This document shows positions 45,085-57,600 of a stretch of DNA of 64,000 nt, one piece after another (the first letter of the stretch is position 1; every line of letters starts with the position of its first letter). The position numbers and the translations under genes were made by a program. The notes under the pieces were generated by a model. It worked only from the letters and a program-made list of their open reading frames with translations, searched no databases and was not told where the DNA came from. The stretch spans positions 38,801 to 102,800 of the forward strand of contig JBBDSU010000050.1 of NCBI GenBank assembly GCA_040904825.1. Direction: 5' to 3'. Source of the stretch: JBBDSU01 sp040904825. Its GTDB lineage: Bacteria; Actinomycetota; Nitriliruptoria; Nitriliruptorales; Nitriliruptoraceae.

Positions 45085-46401
45085 ATGACTGGCACCATTG
45101 AACGGCGCTATCCCGACGAGGATTTCGAGGTCAAGGACGTCTCGCTGGCCGAGTGGGGTCGCAAAGAGATCCTGCTGGCTGAACGCGAAATGCCTGGCCT
45201 GATGTCGTTGCGCGAGCGCTATGCCGGCGAACAGCCACTTGCTGGCGCCCGCATAGCTGGCTGTTTGCACATGACGGTGCAGACAGCAGTGCTGATCGAA
45301 ACGTTGCAAGCGCTTGGCGCATCGGTGCGCTGGTCGTCGTGCAACATCTTCTCAACGCAGGATGAGGCGGCCGCCGCCATCGCCGCAGCTGGCACACCGG
45401 TCTTTGCGTGGAAGGGCGAGAGCGAAGAGGAATACTGGTGGTGTGTTGAACAGACGCTGAAGTGGCCTGATGGATCTGGGCCGACGTTGTTGCTGGATGA
45501 TGGCGGTGACATGACCGCGCTTGTCCACGAGCGCTTCACCTCACTGATTCCCGAGATCCGCGGCGTGTCGGAAGAGACCACCACCGGGGTCAAGCAGTTG
45601 CGGTCCTGGCAGCGCGAGGGGACGTTGCAGATGCCTGCCATCAATGTCAACGACTCCGTCACCAAGTCCAAGTTCGACAACCTGTACGGGTGCCGTGAAT
45701 CCCTGATCGATGGGATCAAGCGTGGGACCGATGTCATGATCGCCGGCAAGGTCGCGGTCGTCGCCGGGTACGGAGATGTTGGCAAAGGTTGCAGTCAAGC
45801 ACTGGCCGGCATGGGTGCAACCGTCTACGTCACTGAGATCGACCCGATCAACGCGCTCCAGGCGGCGATGGAGGGTTACCGCGTCGTCACCATGGACCAG
45901 ATCATCGATGAGGCCGACATCATTGTGACGGCCACCGGCAACATGAGTGTGGTCACCCGCGATCACGTGCTGCGGATGAAGGATCACGCCATTCTGTGCA
46001 ACATCGGCCATTTCGACACTGAGATTGAGACGGCCGCACTGCGCGAATACGAGTGGACGAACATCAAGCCGCAGGTCGATCTGGTCCATCTGCCGAACGG
46101 ACGGTCGGTCATCCTGTTGTCTGAAGGGCGTCTGGTCAATCTTGGCAACGCGACTGGACACTCATCGTTTGTCATGTCGACGTCGTTCACCAATCAGGTG
46201 CTTGCACAGATCGAGTTGTGGCTGCGCTCGGACGACTACAAGAACGAGGTTTACGTGCTGCCGCGCCATCTCGATGAAGAGGTCGCGCGGCTGCACTTGG
46301 ATCGCATCGGGGTGTCACTGACACGATTGACCGACGATCAAGCTGCCTACCTCGGCATCGACCCCGACGGTCCTTACAAGGACGAGTCGTACCGCTACTG
46401 A
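45085..46401 (+). CDS. ahcY: Adenosylhomocysteinase
   Basis: NAD-dependent hydrolase that splits S-adenosylhomocysteine to adenosine and homocysteine, keeping methylation reactions running. ATG at 45085 gives 438 aa. The in-frame extension to 44971 (Cys-rich) is rejected. Rossmann motif [13 protein letters not shown] is clear, and the [13 protein letters not shown] active-site segment and C-terminal KDESYRY tail are diagnostic. It converges on aspB with 30 bases between. Confidence 0.95.
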   Translation: MTGTIERRYPDEDFEVKDVSLAEWGRKEILLAEREMPGLMSLRERYAGEQPLAGARIAGCLHMTVQTAVLIETLQALGASVRWSSCNIFSTQDEAAAAIAAAGTPVFAWKGESEEEYWWCVEQTLKWPDGSGPTLLLDDGGDMTALVHERFTSLIPEIRGVSEETTTGVKQLRSWQREGTLQMPAINVNDSVTKSKFDNLYGCRESLIDGIKRGTDVMIAGKVAVVAGYGDVGKGCSQALAGMGATVYVTEIDPINALQAAMEGYRVVTMDQIIDEADIIVTATGNMSVVTRDHVLRMKDHAILCNIGHFDTEIETAALREYEWTNIKPQVDLVHLPNGRSVILLSEGRLVNLGNATGHSSFVMSTSFTNQVLAQIELWLRSDDYKNEVYVLPRHLDEEVARLHLDRIGVSLTRLTDDQAAYLGIDPDGPYKDESYRY

Positions 46402-46431
46402 CGCGCCGCGGCGTTCTCATCGAAAGGGCTG

Positions 46432-47619
46432 TCAGCCGGTCAGCAGATCACGGATCCGGCTGACGCCCTCGATGAGGTCGTCGTCGCCGAGCGCGTACGA
46501 CAGGCGTGCATAGCCGGGTGCGCCGAAAGCTTCGCCAGGCACGATCGCCACGTTCGCTTCGTCGAGCAACAGCGCCGCAAGATCCATTGATGAAGTGATC
46601 GCGCGTCCGGCAATCGTGCGGCCGAGGTGGCCTTCGAACGACGGGAAGACGTAGAACGCTCCCTTCGGCTCTGCTACCTCAACACCGTCGATCGCCCGGA
46701 GGTGTTCGACTGCGAGCTTTCGGCGCCGATCGAAAGCCGTTCTCATCTCGTCCGCGGCATCTTGAGGACCTGTGAGTGCCTCCAGGGCTGCAAGTTGTGA
46801 GACGTTGGCCACGTTGGACGTCGTGTGGCTCTGCAAGGTGTTCATGCCTTGAGTGATCTCGGCCGGTGCGATTGACCACCCGAGGCGCCAGCCAGTCATC
46901 GAGTAGGTCTTGGAAACCCCGTCGACAACGACGGTCATAGGCGCAATGTCAGGGACCAAGGCGGGCATTGAGGCCCATGTGGCGGTGCCATAGACGAGCC
47001 GCGAATAGATTTCGTCGGTGATGATCCAGATGTTGTGCGTGGCGGCCCATTGACCGATTTGTGCTGTCTGTTCCGGGGAGTAGACCGCGCCGGTTGGGTT
47101 GGACGGTGAAACAAACACCAGCGCTTTGGTTCGCGGTGTGCGTGCCTGTTCAAGCTGGTCGACGGTGACGAGAAAATCGTCGGCAACGGTGGTGGGAAGT
47201 GCGACTGTGATTCCGCCGCACAGTTGAATCTGCTCGGGGTAGCTCACCCAGTAGGGCGCTGGAACCAGGACCTCATCGCCAGGTTCGATCAGTGTCATGA
47301 ACGTGTTGAACAGTGCGTGCTTGCCGCCGGCCGTGACGACGACGTTGGACGCGTCGACACTGTGACCGTCGGCGGTTGCGCGTGCAGCAATGGCTGCCCG
47401 CAGCTCAGGCAGACCTGCTGCCGGTGTATAGCGATGCGAAGCGGGATCAGTGATCGCATTCGCAGCGGCCGCGACAATGTTCGCGGGCGTGGGAAAGTCG
47501 GGTTCGCCGGCTCCAAACCCGATGATGGGTGCGCCTTGTGCTTTGAGTGCCTTCGCGCGCGCATCGACGGCCATGGTGGGAGATTCGCCAATGTCTTGGA
47601 TCCGTTGCGTGACAGTCAC
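46432..47619 (-). CDS. aspB: Class I pyridoxal-phosphate aminotransferase, aspartate aminotransferase type
   Basis: PLP aminotransferase of the I-gamma type, probably aspartate to oxaloacetate. 395 aa; GTG at 47619 overlapping the upstream small ORF. PLP lysine K237 in GVSKTYSMTGWRLG. FGAGEPDFPTP and SPSNPTGAVY are the family blocks, with the final arginine in ARLSYAL. Exact substrate range cannot be fixed; prephenate activity occurs in some members. Confidence 0.9.
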   Translation of the reverse strand: MTVTQRIQDIGESPTMAVDARAKALKAQGAPIIGFGAGEPDFPTPANIVAAAANAITDPASHRYTPAAGLPELRAAIAARATADGHSVDASNVVVTAGGKHALFNTFMTLIEPGDEVLVPAPYWVSYPEQIQLCGGITVALPTTVADDFLVTVDQLEQARTPRTKALVFVSPSNPTGAVYSPEQTAQIGQWAATHNIWIITDEIYSRLVYGTATWASMPALVPDIAPMTVVVDGVSKTYSMTGWRLGWSIAPAEITQGMNTLQSHTTSNVANVSQLAALEALTGPQDAADEMRTAFDRRRKLAVEHLRAIDGVEVAEPKGAFYVFPSFEGHLGRTIAGRAITSSMDLAALLLDEANVAIVPGEAFGAPGYARLSYALGDDDLIEGVSRIRDLLTG

Positions 47620-47813
47620 GGTCGCCTCGTTGAAGTGAGTTGCTGATGCAGCGCCTGTCCGCGTGCCTTTTGGGCCTTCACGGGCGGGGTGCCGGGTTGC
47701 AAGTTGACCGTTGCGGTGACGGCCGTGGCTGGGTCCCGGTGGTCCCAGCGTAATCCGACGATCTGGGTGTCGACGACGCGAAGAAGGTCATGAGTGGCAG
47801 CGGTGGCGCACAC
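47616..47813 (-). CDS. Possible small protein coupled to aspB
   Basis: 65 codons from a GTG at 47813, ending in a TGA that overlaps the aspB GTG as GTGA. The product has no recognised motif and is basic toward its C-terminus (KAQKARGQALHQQL). The start/stop overlap is the main evidence; without it I would treat this as a leader. It occupies most of the 277-base gap between aspB and serC, which otherwise shows nothing. Confidence 0.4.
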   Translation of the reverse strand: MCATAATHDLLRVVDTQIVGLRWDHRDPATAVTATVNLQPGTPPVKAQKARGQALHQQLTSTRRP

Positions 47814-47896
47814 GTGTCAGACTGTCGGCCGACGCCGGGCTCGAGGAAGTGCGGCGGACAGCAGGCTTGTCGCCTCAATCTGTGAGCAGGTGTCGC

Positions 47897-49009
47897 GTGA
47901 TCGATCACATCATTCCCAGTGAACTGCTTCCGCAGGATGGACGTTTCGGGTCCGGGCCTAGCAAGGTTCGTCCGGAGGCACTTGCGCGACTTGCCGAGAT
48001 AGGCGATGGGTTGCTGGGGACCTCACATCGTCAAGACCGGGTGCGAGGTCAAGTCGCACGGTTGCAGGAAGGTGTGCGCCAGCTGTTTGCTCTGCCCGAT
48101 GATTACCAGGTGGTCCTGGCCGTCGGCGGCGCTACCGCGTTCTGGGAAAGCCTTGCCTTCGGCCTTGTCGAACAACGAGCGCGGCACTACAGCTTCGGAG
48201 AGTTCAGCAGCAAGTTTGCGGCGGCAACCACAGCGGCGCCATGGCTGGACGATCCAGACGTTATTGCTAGTGATCCAGGTGACGCTCCCGAGCCGTCGGC
48301 GGCGGCCGGTTGTGATGTGCAAGCATTGACGCATAACGAGACGTCGACGGGGGTGACACAGGGGCTGGCACGGGTCGATGATGCGCTGGTGGTGGTCGAT
48401 GCAACTTCGGGCGCTGGTGGTATCGCTTTCGATATTGATGCGGTCGACGTGTATTACTTCAGCCTGCAGAAGGGCTTTGCTGCTGAAGGCGGACTGACGG
48501 TCGCGCTTATGTCACCGGCAGCGGTGGAACGGGTGGGACAGGTCAGTGCCTCGGGGCGCTATATCCCGACATTTTTGGATCTCGGTCAGGCCATCGAAAA
48601 TTCGTCGAAGGCTCAGACGTACAACACGCCGAGTGTGTCGACGGTTGTGCTTGCTGCTGAACAGGTTGACTGGATGTTGACGACCCACGGAGGACTTGAA
48701 CACGTGGCGCGGCACCAGCAAACAAAGGCGGCAGCGATCTACGAGTGGGCCGAAACTCGCTCATGGGCATCGCCATTCGTCCAAGATCTGGCGAAGCGTT
48801 CGCCGATGGTCGCCACCATCGATCTTGATGAGGCGATATCGGCTGACGAAGTCAATGTGATCTTGCGGAGTAACGGGATTGTCGACACCGACGGATATCG
48901 CAAACTCGGTCGCAATCAGTTGCGCGTTGCGATGTTCCCCGCCGTCGACCTGGCCGACCTTGAGGCGTACACCGGCTGTGTGGACTGGATCGTCGAACAG
49001 ATTGCCTGA
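47897..49009 (+). CDS. serC: Phosphoserine aminotransferase
   Basis: PLP enzyme converting 3-phosphohydroxypyruvate to phosphoserine in serine synthesis. GTG at 47897 gives 370 aa, whose N-terminus (LLPQDGRFGSGPSKVRPEAL) matches the mycobacterial type. K192 in FSLQKGFAAEGG binds PLP. The upstream frame to 47849 is excluded. No serA or serB in the window. Confidence 0.93.
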   Translation: MIDHIIPSELLPQDGRFGSGPSKVRPEALARLAEIGDGLLGTSHRQDRVRGQVARLQEGVRQLFALPDDYQVVLAVGGATAFWESLAFGLVEQRARHYSFGEFSSKFAAATTAAPWLDDPDVIASDPGDAPEPSAAAGCDVQALTHNETSTGVTQGLARVDDALVVVDATSGAGGIAFDIDAVDVYYFSLQKGFAAEGGLTVALMSPAAVERVGQVSASGRYIPTFLDLGQAIENSSKAQTYNTPSVSTVVLAAEQVDWMLTTHGGLEHVARHQQTKAAAIYEWAETRSWASPFVQDLAKRSPMVATIDLDEAISADEVNVILRSNGIVDTDGYRKLGRNQLRVAMFPAVDLADLEAYTGCVDWIVEQIA

Positions 49010-49024
49010 GTGCGACAGGTCACC

Positions 49025-49915
49025 TCAGTCAGTACGGCCGCGCAGAAACTGTTCGATCTGGGCCGCCAACTCGTCGGCGCTGGGCACTTCTTCTTCTGAC
49101 AGCGACACGGCCCGGTCACCGTTGCTGCGAGCTTGGTGCTCGGCGTCGTAGAGCCGTTCAAGTTGGAGCACATGATCGGTCACTTCGCTGGAGCCCGACG
49201 CTGCAAGTTCAAGGCGCGCCCTGCTCTCTTCGATCTCGCCGTCGAGTGGGCTGGTGTTGACCGGCGTCCCTAAGTGCGCAGACAATTGTTCGAGCAGCAG
49301 CTTGGAGGCTTCCGGATACGCCCCGGCGATGTAGTGGGGGACACGAACCCACATGCCGATGGTTGACAGACCTGCATCACCCAGCACTTTTTCGACCATG
49401 ACCTGGAACGATGCTGGTACCACCACTTGTTCGTGAGCGCGGCCGAGCAATTCGATCGCGGCAATGTCATTGCCGGTGCAGATCAGGGGAGACGGACGAG
49501 TGTGAGGAATAGGACCCGGCACACTGCCCAGACCGACGTAGCGATCGATGCCCAGTGCGGTGCACAGATCAACGATGTCAGCCGCAGCGCGTCGCCACGA
49601 CAAGTCGGGCTCGGCCCCGGTGATGGTGACCAGTGTGGGGCCAGCGGGAGGGACGACCAAGTCGACGCGCATCTCGGGCCAGGTCAACTCCCCGAGGATC
49701 CCGCGGTCGATCTCCAGTTCTGGACGGCGGTCGCGGTAGTCGAACAATGCGTCCCCGTCGAACGTGCCTATCGGCGTGGCGCCGAAGGCATCATGGAGAG
49801 CCGCCGCAGCGGTAGACCCACCAGCCCCTGCGTCGGTCCAGCCGTCAACGGCGAGCAGGAGGACCGGATCGCCGGTGAGCGGTGTCAGCAATGAAGCGGG
49901 GCGAAAAATGTCCAT
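49025..49915 (-). CDS. PAC2 family protein
   Basis: 296 aa. It has the PAC2 (proteasome assembly chaperone 2) fold signature: LLLAVDGWTDAGAGGSTAAAAL, DALFDYRDRRPELEIDRG, and the central glycine-rich VGLGSVPGPIPHTRPSPL. A helical acidic C-terminus follows (SEEEVPSADELAAQIEQFL). Bacterial members are of unknown function; a proteasome link is inferred from the family name only. ATG at 49915, divergent from the methyltransferase. Confidence 0.85.
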   Translation of the reverse strand: MDIFRPASLLTPLTGDPVLLLAVDGWTDAGAGGSTAAAALHDAFGATPIGTFDGDALFDYRDRRPELEIDRGILGELTWPEMRVDLVVPPAGPTLVTITGAEPDLSWRRAAADIVDLCTALGIDRYVGLGSVPGPIPHTRPSPLICTGNDIAAIELLGRAHEQVVVPASFQVMVEKVLGDAGLSTIGMWVRVPHYIAGAYPEASKLLLEQLSAHLGTPVNTSPLDGEIEESRARLELAASGSSEVTDHVLQLERLYDAEHQARSNGDRAVSLSEEEVPSADELAAQIEQFLRGRTD

Positions 49916-49962
49916 ATCTCCACGGTACCGGCGAGACCGTGAGCATGAAGGGGCCCTGATCC

Positions 49963-51231
49963 GTGGTTGATCAAGTTCATGACAGCCGGACTTCGGCCGA
50001 TGACAGCATGGCCGAAGCTGCCCTATGGCTGGTGTCTGACGATGGACGGAGCGCGCTCGATCGGCTGTGCGCGACGTTGGAGGTTGGCAATCATCCCAAA
50101 GATCGTCAACTGGCGCTCGTCACCCAGTTGCGACGTCAAGGCCTCAGTCGCGATCAAGCCGCACTGCTCATCGACGCCGCAACTGGTCGCATTCGTGCAC
50201 GCGAGCGCTGGCCGGATGCCGACGGCTGGCTGTTCACCCGCGAGGCGTTGGAACAAGCCAGCGATCCGGCCGTATCCGCATGGCGGGCGGAGCGGTATGC
50301 GGCTGCCTCAGACATCTGGGATCTGTGCGCCGGGATCGGCGGTGACGCAGCCGCCTTGGCACGGCATGCTCCGGTGACTGCCGTGGAATCGGATCATGTT
50401 CGAGCGATCCTTGCGAAGGCGAACCTGCGTCGCGCGTCACATCCTGTCGAGGTGGTGGTTGACGACGCCACGCAAGTACGCATCCCTGCCAGCGCGTGGG
50501 TGCACGCCGATCCTGGGCGACGGGCCGGCGAACGGCGCGTTCGCGGCCTGTCAGGGACATCGCCGGGGGTCGATCGGCTTCTACAGGCCCATGCCCACAC
50601 TGCCGGGATGGGCATCGTCGTGTCACCCGCCGTTGACTGGAACGATCCGGTGCTGCGCGATCTCGCAACGCCCATCCGAGGTGGCGTTGAGGTCGAGTTT
50701 GTTCAGGTCGACAGTCGGCTCGTGGAAGCGACATTGTGGCTCAGCGCCTTGCGTCATGAATCCACCGTCGCCTCGGCCACCCTGATCGTGGACGGTCAGA
50801 TCCATCATCGGCGACGCCGCGGTGACCCGGCGACCGCCCCTGCCGGCGTACTTGGAACCGTCTTGGTTGATGTCGCTGCTGCAGCCGTCCGCGCCCGCGT
50901 TCACGACACACTGGCAGAGGAGATCGGCGCCAGGCGCATCAGTTCCCGCCGGGCGTTGCTCACCTGCGATGAGCTTCCGCCTGCGTCACCTTGGTATCGG
51001 CGGGAGGCAGTGGAATGGCGGGGGCCTGTTGACCGACGTCGCATCCGCTCCTGGTTGAGCACCGTCGACCCGGTGCCCACCGAGTTGGTTGTGCACGGAC
51101 TGGACGTTGATCTAGCGCTGTGGTGGCGCGATCTCCGTGATGTGCCGCGTGGACCGCAAGGGCGACGCATCCATCTCGTCAGGACAGAATCGGCGTCCAT
51201 GGCGATCGCCACAACCCCGGTATCCGGATGA
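49963..51231 (+). CDS. Class I SAM-dependent methyltransferase with THUMP-like domain
   Basis: 422 aa; GTG at 49963. An N-terminal helical region is followed by a Rossmann methyltransferase core with WDLCAGIGGDAAALARH as motif I and the DPGRRAGERRV motif after it. The C-terminal domain is THUMP-like, suggesting an RNA substrate. The modified base is unknown. Identification is by motif and architecture. Confidence 0.8.
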   Translation: MVDQVHDSRTSADDSMAEAALWLVSDDGRSALDRLCATLEVGNHPKDRQLALVTQLRRQGLSRDQAALLIDAATGRIRARERWPDADGWLFTREALEQASDPAVSAWRAERYAAASDIWDLCAGIGGDAAALARHAPVTAVESDHVRAILAKANLRRASHPVEVVVDDATQVRIPASAWVHADPGRRAGERRVRGLSGTSPGVDRLLQAHAHTAGMGIVVSPAVDWNDPVLRDLATPIRGGVEVEFVQVDSRLVEATLWLSALRHESTVASATLIVDGQIHHRRRRGDPATAPAGVLGTVLVDVAAAAVRARVHDTLAEEIGARRISSRRALLTCDELPPASPWYRREAVEWRGPVDRRRIRSWLSTVDPVPTELVVHGLDVDLALWWRDLRDVPRGPQGRRIHLVRTESASMAIATTPVSG

Positions 51232-51362
51232 AGCAGCCCAACGATGCTCACAAGCACGCCGATGGCTGGCCGTCGGCGCGTTGGGGCCTAGATCTGCCCG
51301 ACGATCCGGCCAAAGATCTGCCCAGGGGTGCTCAGGTTCGTCGCAGTCGGTTGACCACCCGG

Positions 51363-51368
51363 TAGCAT
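51363..51368 (+). promoter_or_regulatory. Candidate -10 element (TAGCAT)
   Basis: TAGCAT 7 bases before the ATG at 51376, consistent with a leaderless transcript for the zinc-ribbon gene. An earlier in-frame ATG (51367) lies inside this element and is therefore disfavoured. The gap from 51232 shows no other feature. Confidence 0.35.
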
Positions 51369-51375
51369 GCTGCCC

Positions 51376-51642
51376 ATGGATGACACGACTCGCTCCGCTG
51401 GCGGCACCGCAGTTCTTGAGGTGCCGGAAACCCGCTCCTGCACGCGTTGTGACGCCGAGCAGGTCCTCGTCGCAGGTGCACGGGGACTCGGCAAGTATCG
51501 CTGTGAACGCTGTGAACTGGTGGTGGGATTCGACCTTGAGTCGGATCCAGCCGAATTCCTCATTTCGCGGGGACAGCCGAGCCGGTACACGAAGGATCTC
51601 TTCGGTAGTCGGCTGCTTGCCAGCGAACACCGCTTGCCCTAA
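51376..51642 (+). CDS. Small zinc-ribbon protein
   Basis: 88 aa from the ATG at 51376. C22, C25, C43 and C46 in SCTRCDAEQ and YRCERCELV form a zinc-ribbon. A hydrophilic C-terminus follows (SRYTKDLFGSRLLASEHRL). No family recognised. It ends 2 bases before rnhA, so the two are probably cotranscribed. Confidence 0.7.
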   Translation: MDDTTRSAGGTAVLEVPETRSCTRCDAEQVLVAGARGLGKYRCERCELVVGFDLESDPAEFLISRGQPSRYTKDLFGSRLLASEHRLP

Positions 51643-51644
51643 CG

Positions 51645-52100
51645 GTGGCAGTCACGAACGATCCCGATGACGGGATCTTCACTGACGGGTCTGCTATTCC
51701 CAACCCCGGACCTGGTGGGTGGGCGGCCGTCCGTGTGAAGAGCGGCGAGATCGTCGATGAAATCAGCGGTGGTGCTGCCGACACCACCAATAACCGCATG
51801 GAGCTCACCGCGATCCGTCAAGCGCTCACCCTCGTGCCAGTCGGCGAGCCGGTAACGATCTATACCGATTCCAATCTGGCTGTGCGCACCGTCAACGAGT
51901 GGGCTCAAGGCTGGGAACGCCGCGGCTGGACCCGCAAGACGGGACCAGTTGAGAATCTCGACATTGTTCGGCCGCTCTACGAAGCGCTGCGGGACCGCCC
52001 TGAAGTTCAGGTCCGATGGATCAAGGCTCATGTCGGACACCGTTGGAACGAACGCGCTGATCAGCTCGCGAATGCAGCGGCACACAACGAAATCACCTGA
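51645..52100 (+). CDS. rnhA: Ribonuclease HI
   Basis: Degrades RNA in RNA-DNA hybrids. 151 aa, GTG start. The catalytic residues are D14 in FTDGS, E53 in NRMELTA, D75 in YTDS and D139 in ERADQLA, with H129 in KAHVGH, matching E. coli RNase HI. No extra domain. Confidence 0.95.
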   Translation: MAVTNDPDDGIFTDGSAIPNPGPGGWAAVRVKSGEIVDEISGGAADTTNNRMELTAIRQALTLVPVGEPVTIYTDSNLAVRTVNEWAQGWERRGWTRKTGPVENLDIVRPLYEALRDRPEVQVRWIKAHVGHRWNERADQLANAAAHNEIT

Positions 52101-52307
52101 CGTCGTTCATTTATCGGCCGTGCCACGGCTGGCGCGCGAGCCCTTGCAGTACTCCGATGCCGACATGGCGGCGATGCCCCAGGCTCAGGCTGGACTACGG
52201 TGTCGGCCAAACATCGGCAATGCCATCACCGCCGATCAAGACGGCAGTACTACGGTGGCATATCTGGGTTGCCCGACGAGACGATCGCGAACAGGACGTG
52301 GACGTTT
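52101..52307. other. Gap between rnhA and isocitrate dehydrogenase
   Basis: 207 bases. It holds the 13-base palindrome GCCGTGCCACGGC at 52117-52129 and two copies of ACTACGGTG at 52194-52202 and 52249-52257, whose TACGGT could act as -10 hexamers. No gene. Confidence 0.35.
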
Positions 52308-54530
<2,223 letters not shown>

Positions 54531-54547
54531 CCGAGCGGCGTGCAATG

Positions 54548-54588
54548 ACATCACCGGCAGTCCAGCGCGCGTGGACTGCCGGTGATGT
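54548..54588. terminator. 17-bp perfect stem hairpin between convergent genes
   Basis: Arms 54548-54564 and 54572-54588 are perfectly complementary over 17 bp around the 7-base loop GCGCGCG. It lies 18 bases after the dehydrogenase stop and 50 bases before the end of the convergent glucan synthase gene. There is no T-run, so it may act in both directions or block antisense transcription. Confidence 0.7.
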
Positions 54589-54637
54589 GTCGTCGGAACC
54601 GAACTGTCCCGGAAGCCATCGCCTGCCGCAGCTACGG

Positions 54638-57600
54638 CTAGCCCAAGACGACTTCGATGAGGTGATCATCGCCGTCGTCGGTCAGAGGGACCACGGCATC
54701 GGCGGCCAGATGCTGGTTGTCGAGTCGCAATGATGTGACGCCTTGGCACACGCCCTTCGGGTTGGTGACGACGATTCGGTAGACACTGTGGGCGTGCTGG
54801 TAGGTGGCTTCGAATCCGGGCCAGGTCGTGGGAATACAGGGATTGATGAGCAATCCGTCACCATGTTTTGTGATGCCGAGGATCCATTCGATACCTGCCC
54901 GGTACATCCATCCAGCAGCACCCGAGTACCAGGTCCATCCGGCACGACCGGCATGAGGCACCTGTGAGTAGACATCTGCTGCCATTACATAAGGCTCACC
55001 CTTATACCGATTGAGCGTCGCGCGATTGCTCGTGTGCTCGATCGGATTGATCAGATTGAACAGATCAACGGCTTCATCGCCATCACCAAGCATTGCGGAT
55101 GCGATGACTGACCACGTCGCCGCATGGGTGTATTGGCCACCATTTTCACGAAGTCCGGGTGCGTATCCCTTGATGTATCCGGGATCGAGATAGGTCCGAT
55201 CAAACGGCGGCGCAAATAGCAGCATCAGCTGTTCGTCAGTGATCTTCAGGCGGCGCAGCGACGACGCCATTGCCAGTGATGCCCGATCGTTATCGGCGAC
55301 GCCGGAGATGACAGCCCACGACTGAGGGATGGCATCGATCTGACATTCGTCGTTCACCCTGGAGCCGAGCGGAGTCCGATCGTCGAAGAAGGCACGTCGG
55401 TACCACTGGCCGTCCCAGGCGTTGGTTTCCGCCGCGTGCCGGATGGCTTCGGCGCTCGTGCGCCAGCGATCAGCGCGTTCGATGTCTCCCCGTGACTCGG
55501 CCACAGGCGCGAAGTCGAGCAGATTTCGTATGAGGAACCATGCCAACCAGACACTTTCGCCGCGACCTTGATGGCCTACCCGGTTCATGCCGTCATTCCA
55601 GTCGCCCCCGCCGATGAGGGGCAACCCGTGGTGCCCAGTCTCCAGCGTGCGCTCCAGGGCTCGCGCGCAATGCTCGTACAGGGTGTCCGTGTCGAGTGTC
55701 ACCGTTGGCTCGAAGTAGGCGTCTTCAGCTCCTTCGTCGAGTGGAGGACCGTTCAGCCAGGCCACCTGCTCATCAAGCACGTTGGTGTCGGAGGTGCTGC
55801 GGAGATAGTTCGTCACTCCATAGACGAGCCAGACGCGATCGTCCGAGATTCGGGTGCGAACGCCTCGACCTGTGGGGGCGTGCCACCAGTGCTGCACGTC
55901 GCCTTCGACGAATTGGCGACTTGCCGCTCGCAACAGATGCGCACGCACCAGGTCAGGTCGTGAGTGTGTGATGGCGAGCATGTCTTGTAGCTGGTCGCGG
56001 AAACCATAGGCGCCTCCGGACTGATAGAAGCCCGAGCGCGCCCAGATTCTGCAGGACAACGTTTGATAACCCAGCCACCGGTTCAGCAAGAGATCCATCG
56101 ACCGTTCGGGCGTGCGCACTTGGATCTTTCCGAGCACGTCATCCCACTGTTGTGTGACGTCTTCCAGCAGTTCGTCAAGATCTGTCATTCGATAGCGCTC
56201 GATCAGCATGCGTGCATCTGAGGTCGAAAGAGCCTCGCCGATGAAGCAGACGACCTCGATGCTCTGGCCGGGGGCTAGCTCGAACTCGGTGCGCAACGCA
56301 GCGCAGGGATCCAGTCCGGCGCCGGTGCGACCCGACAGATGACCGCCCAGCTGTTGAGATGCCGGTGCGGCCACGCTCGCATTGCGTCCGAGAAACTCCA
56401 GGCGATCAGCTGTCCATGACGTCTGTGTCCCACCGAGATCGAAGAACGCGGTACGCCCGGCAAACTCACCATTCCATGCATTGCTCGCGAAGATGGCATC
56501 GGTCTGTTCATCGTGCTCGGTGACCACATGCGGGGCTGACACCGACCGTGATACACCGAGCACCCATTCGACGTATGCGGTGACCGACAGACGTCGGGGC
56601 CCGTTCGATTGGTTGTCTATCCGCAGTTTGGAGATCTTGACGCGATCGTTGGGCGGCACGAACTGCACCAGATCCAGTCCGATCCCATGCGAAGCGAGCG
56701 TGAAGGTGGTATAGCCCTGGCCATGGCGGACGATGTAGTCGGCGTTGTCATCGCGAATGGGTGATGCTGTCGGTGTCCAAACATCACCGGAATCCTCATC
56801 ACGCACATACAGGACTTCACCGGGGGGGTCGGTGACCGGATCGTTGGACCAAGGAGTCAGCTTGTTTTCGCGACTGTTCTCCGACCACGTGTAGCCAGAT
56901 CCCAGTGCCGACGCCTGGAATCCAAAGTCGGGGTTGGCGATGACGTTGATCCAGGGTGAGGGGGTGACCTGGCCAGGACCAAGAACCACCACGTACTCTT
57001 TGCCGTCCCCATCGAAGCCTCCGATGCCGTTGAACATCTCTAGGGTCGGACGCGATGCGCGTGTCCGCGGATAAGTCGGACGGGCTTTTTCGGTCGGCTT
57101 GTCAAACTGCTCGGATGCCAGCTCGATCGTCCGCGCCACGTGCTGCGACACGGAGCCAGCCGCGGGACGGATCTCTACCCGTGCGCTTGCCCGCAATACC
57201 TCGCGATCCTCTCGCGAAAGACGCTCGTCACGCAGCAGATAGACCTTTCCGCGTCCCTGATGACCTTCGGCCAATTGCGTCGATCGCACCATGCCTTCGA
57301 GTGCTTCGTGGACTCCCGCGGCATACGTCGCGCCCGTGGAATTGAGCACGACGAGGTCAGCGTCGAGGCCTTTTAGTCGCCAGTACTCATGAGCATGGAG
57401 GAGTTGACGTACTGCGTCACGGTCCTGTTCTCGCTCAAGGTGCACGAGCAATATGGGAAGGTCGCCGGAAATCCCGTGAGGCCACAGTCCGCGTTGCCCG
57501 AGGCGGTTGGCAGCCAAAACCTCCGGTGGTGCGCGCAGCGTTGCATCTGAGTAGATGAGCCGGTTGGCGAGGCGTTGATAGAGATGGGCTTCGTCGTGTG

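Noticed and set aside
54800..54830. T-loop-like GCTTCGAATCC suggesting a second tRNA
   Set aside because: It lies inside the glucan synthase coding region and no acceptor or anticodon stems can be folded around it.
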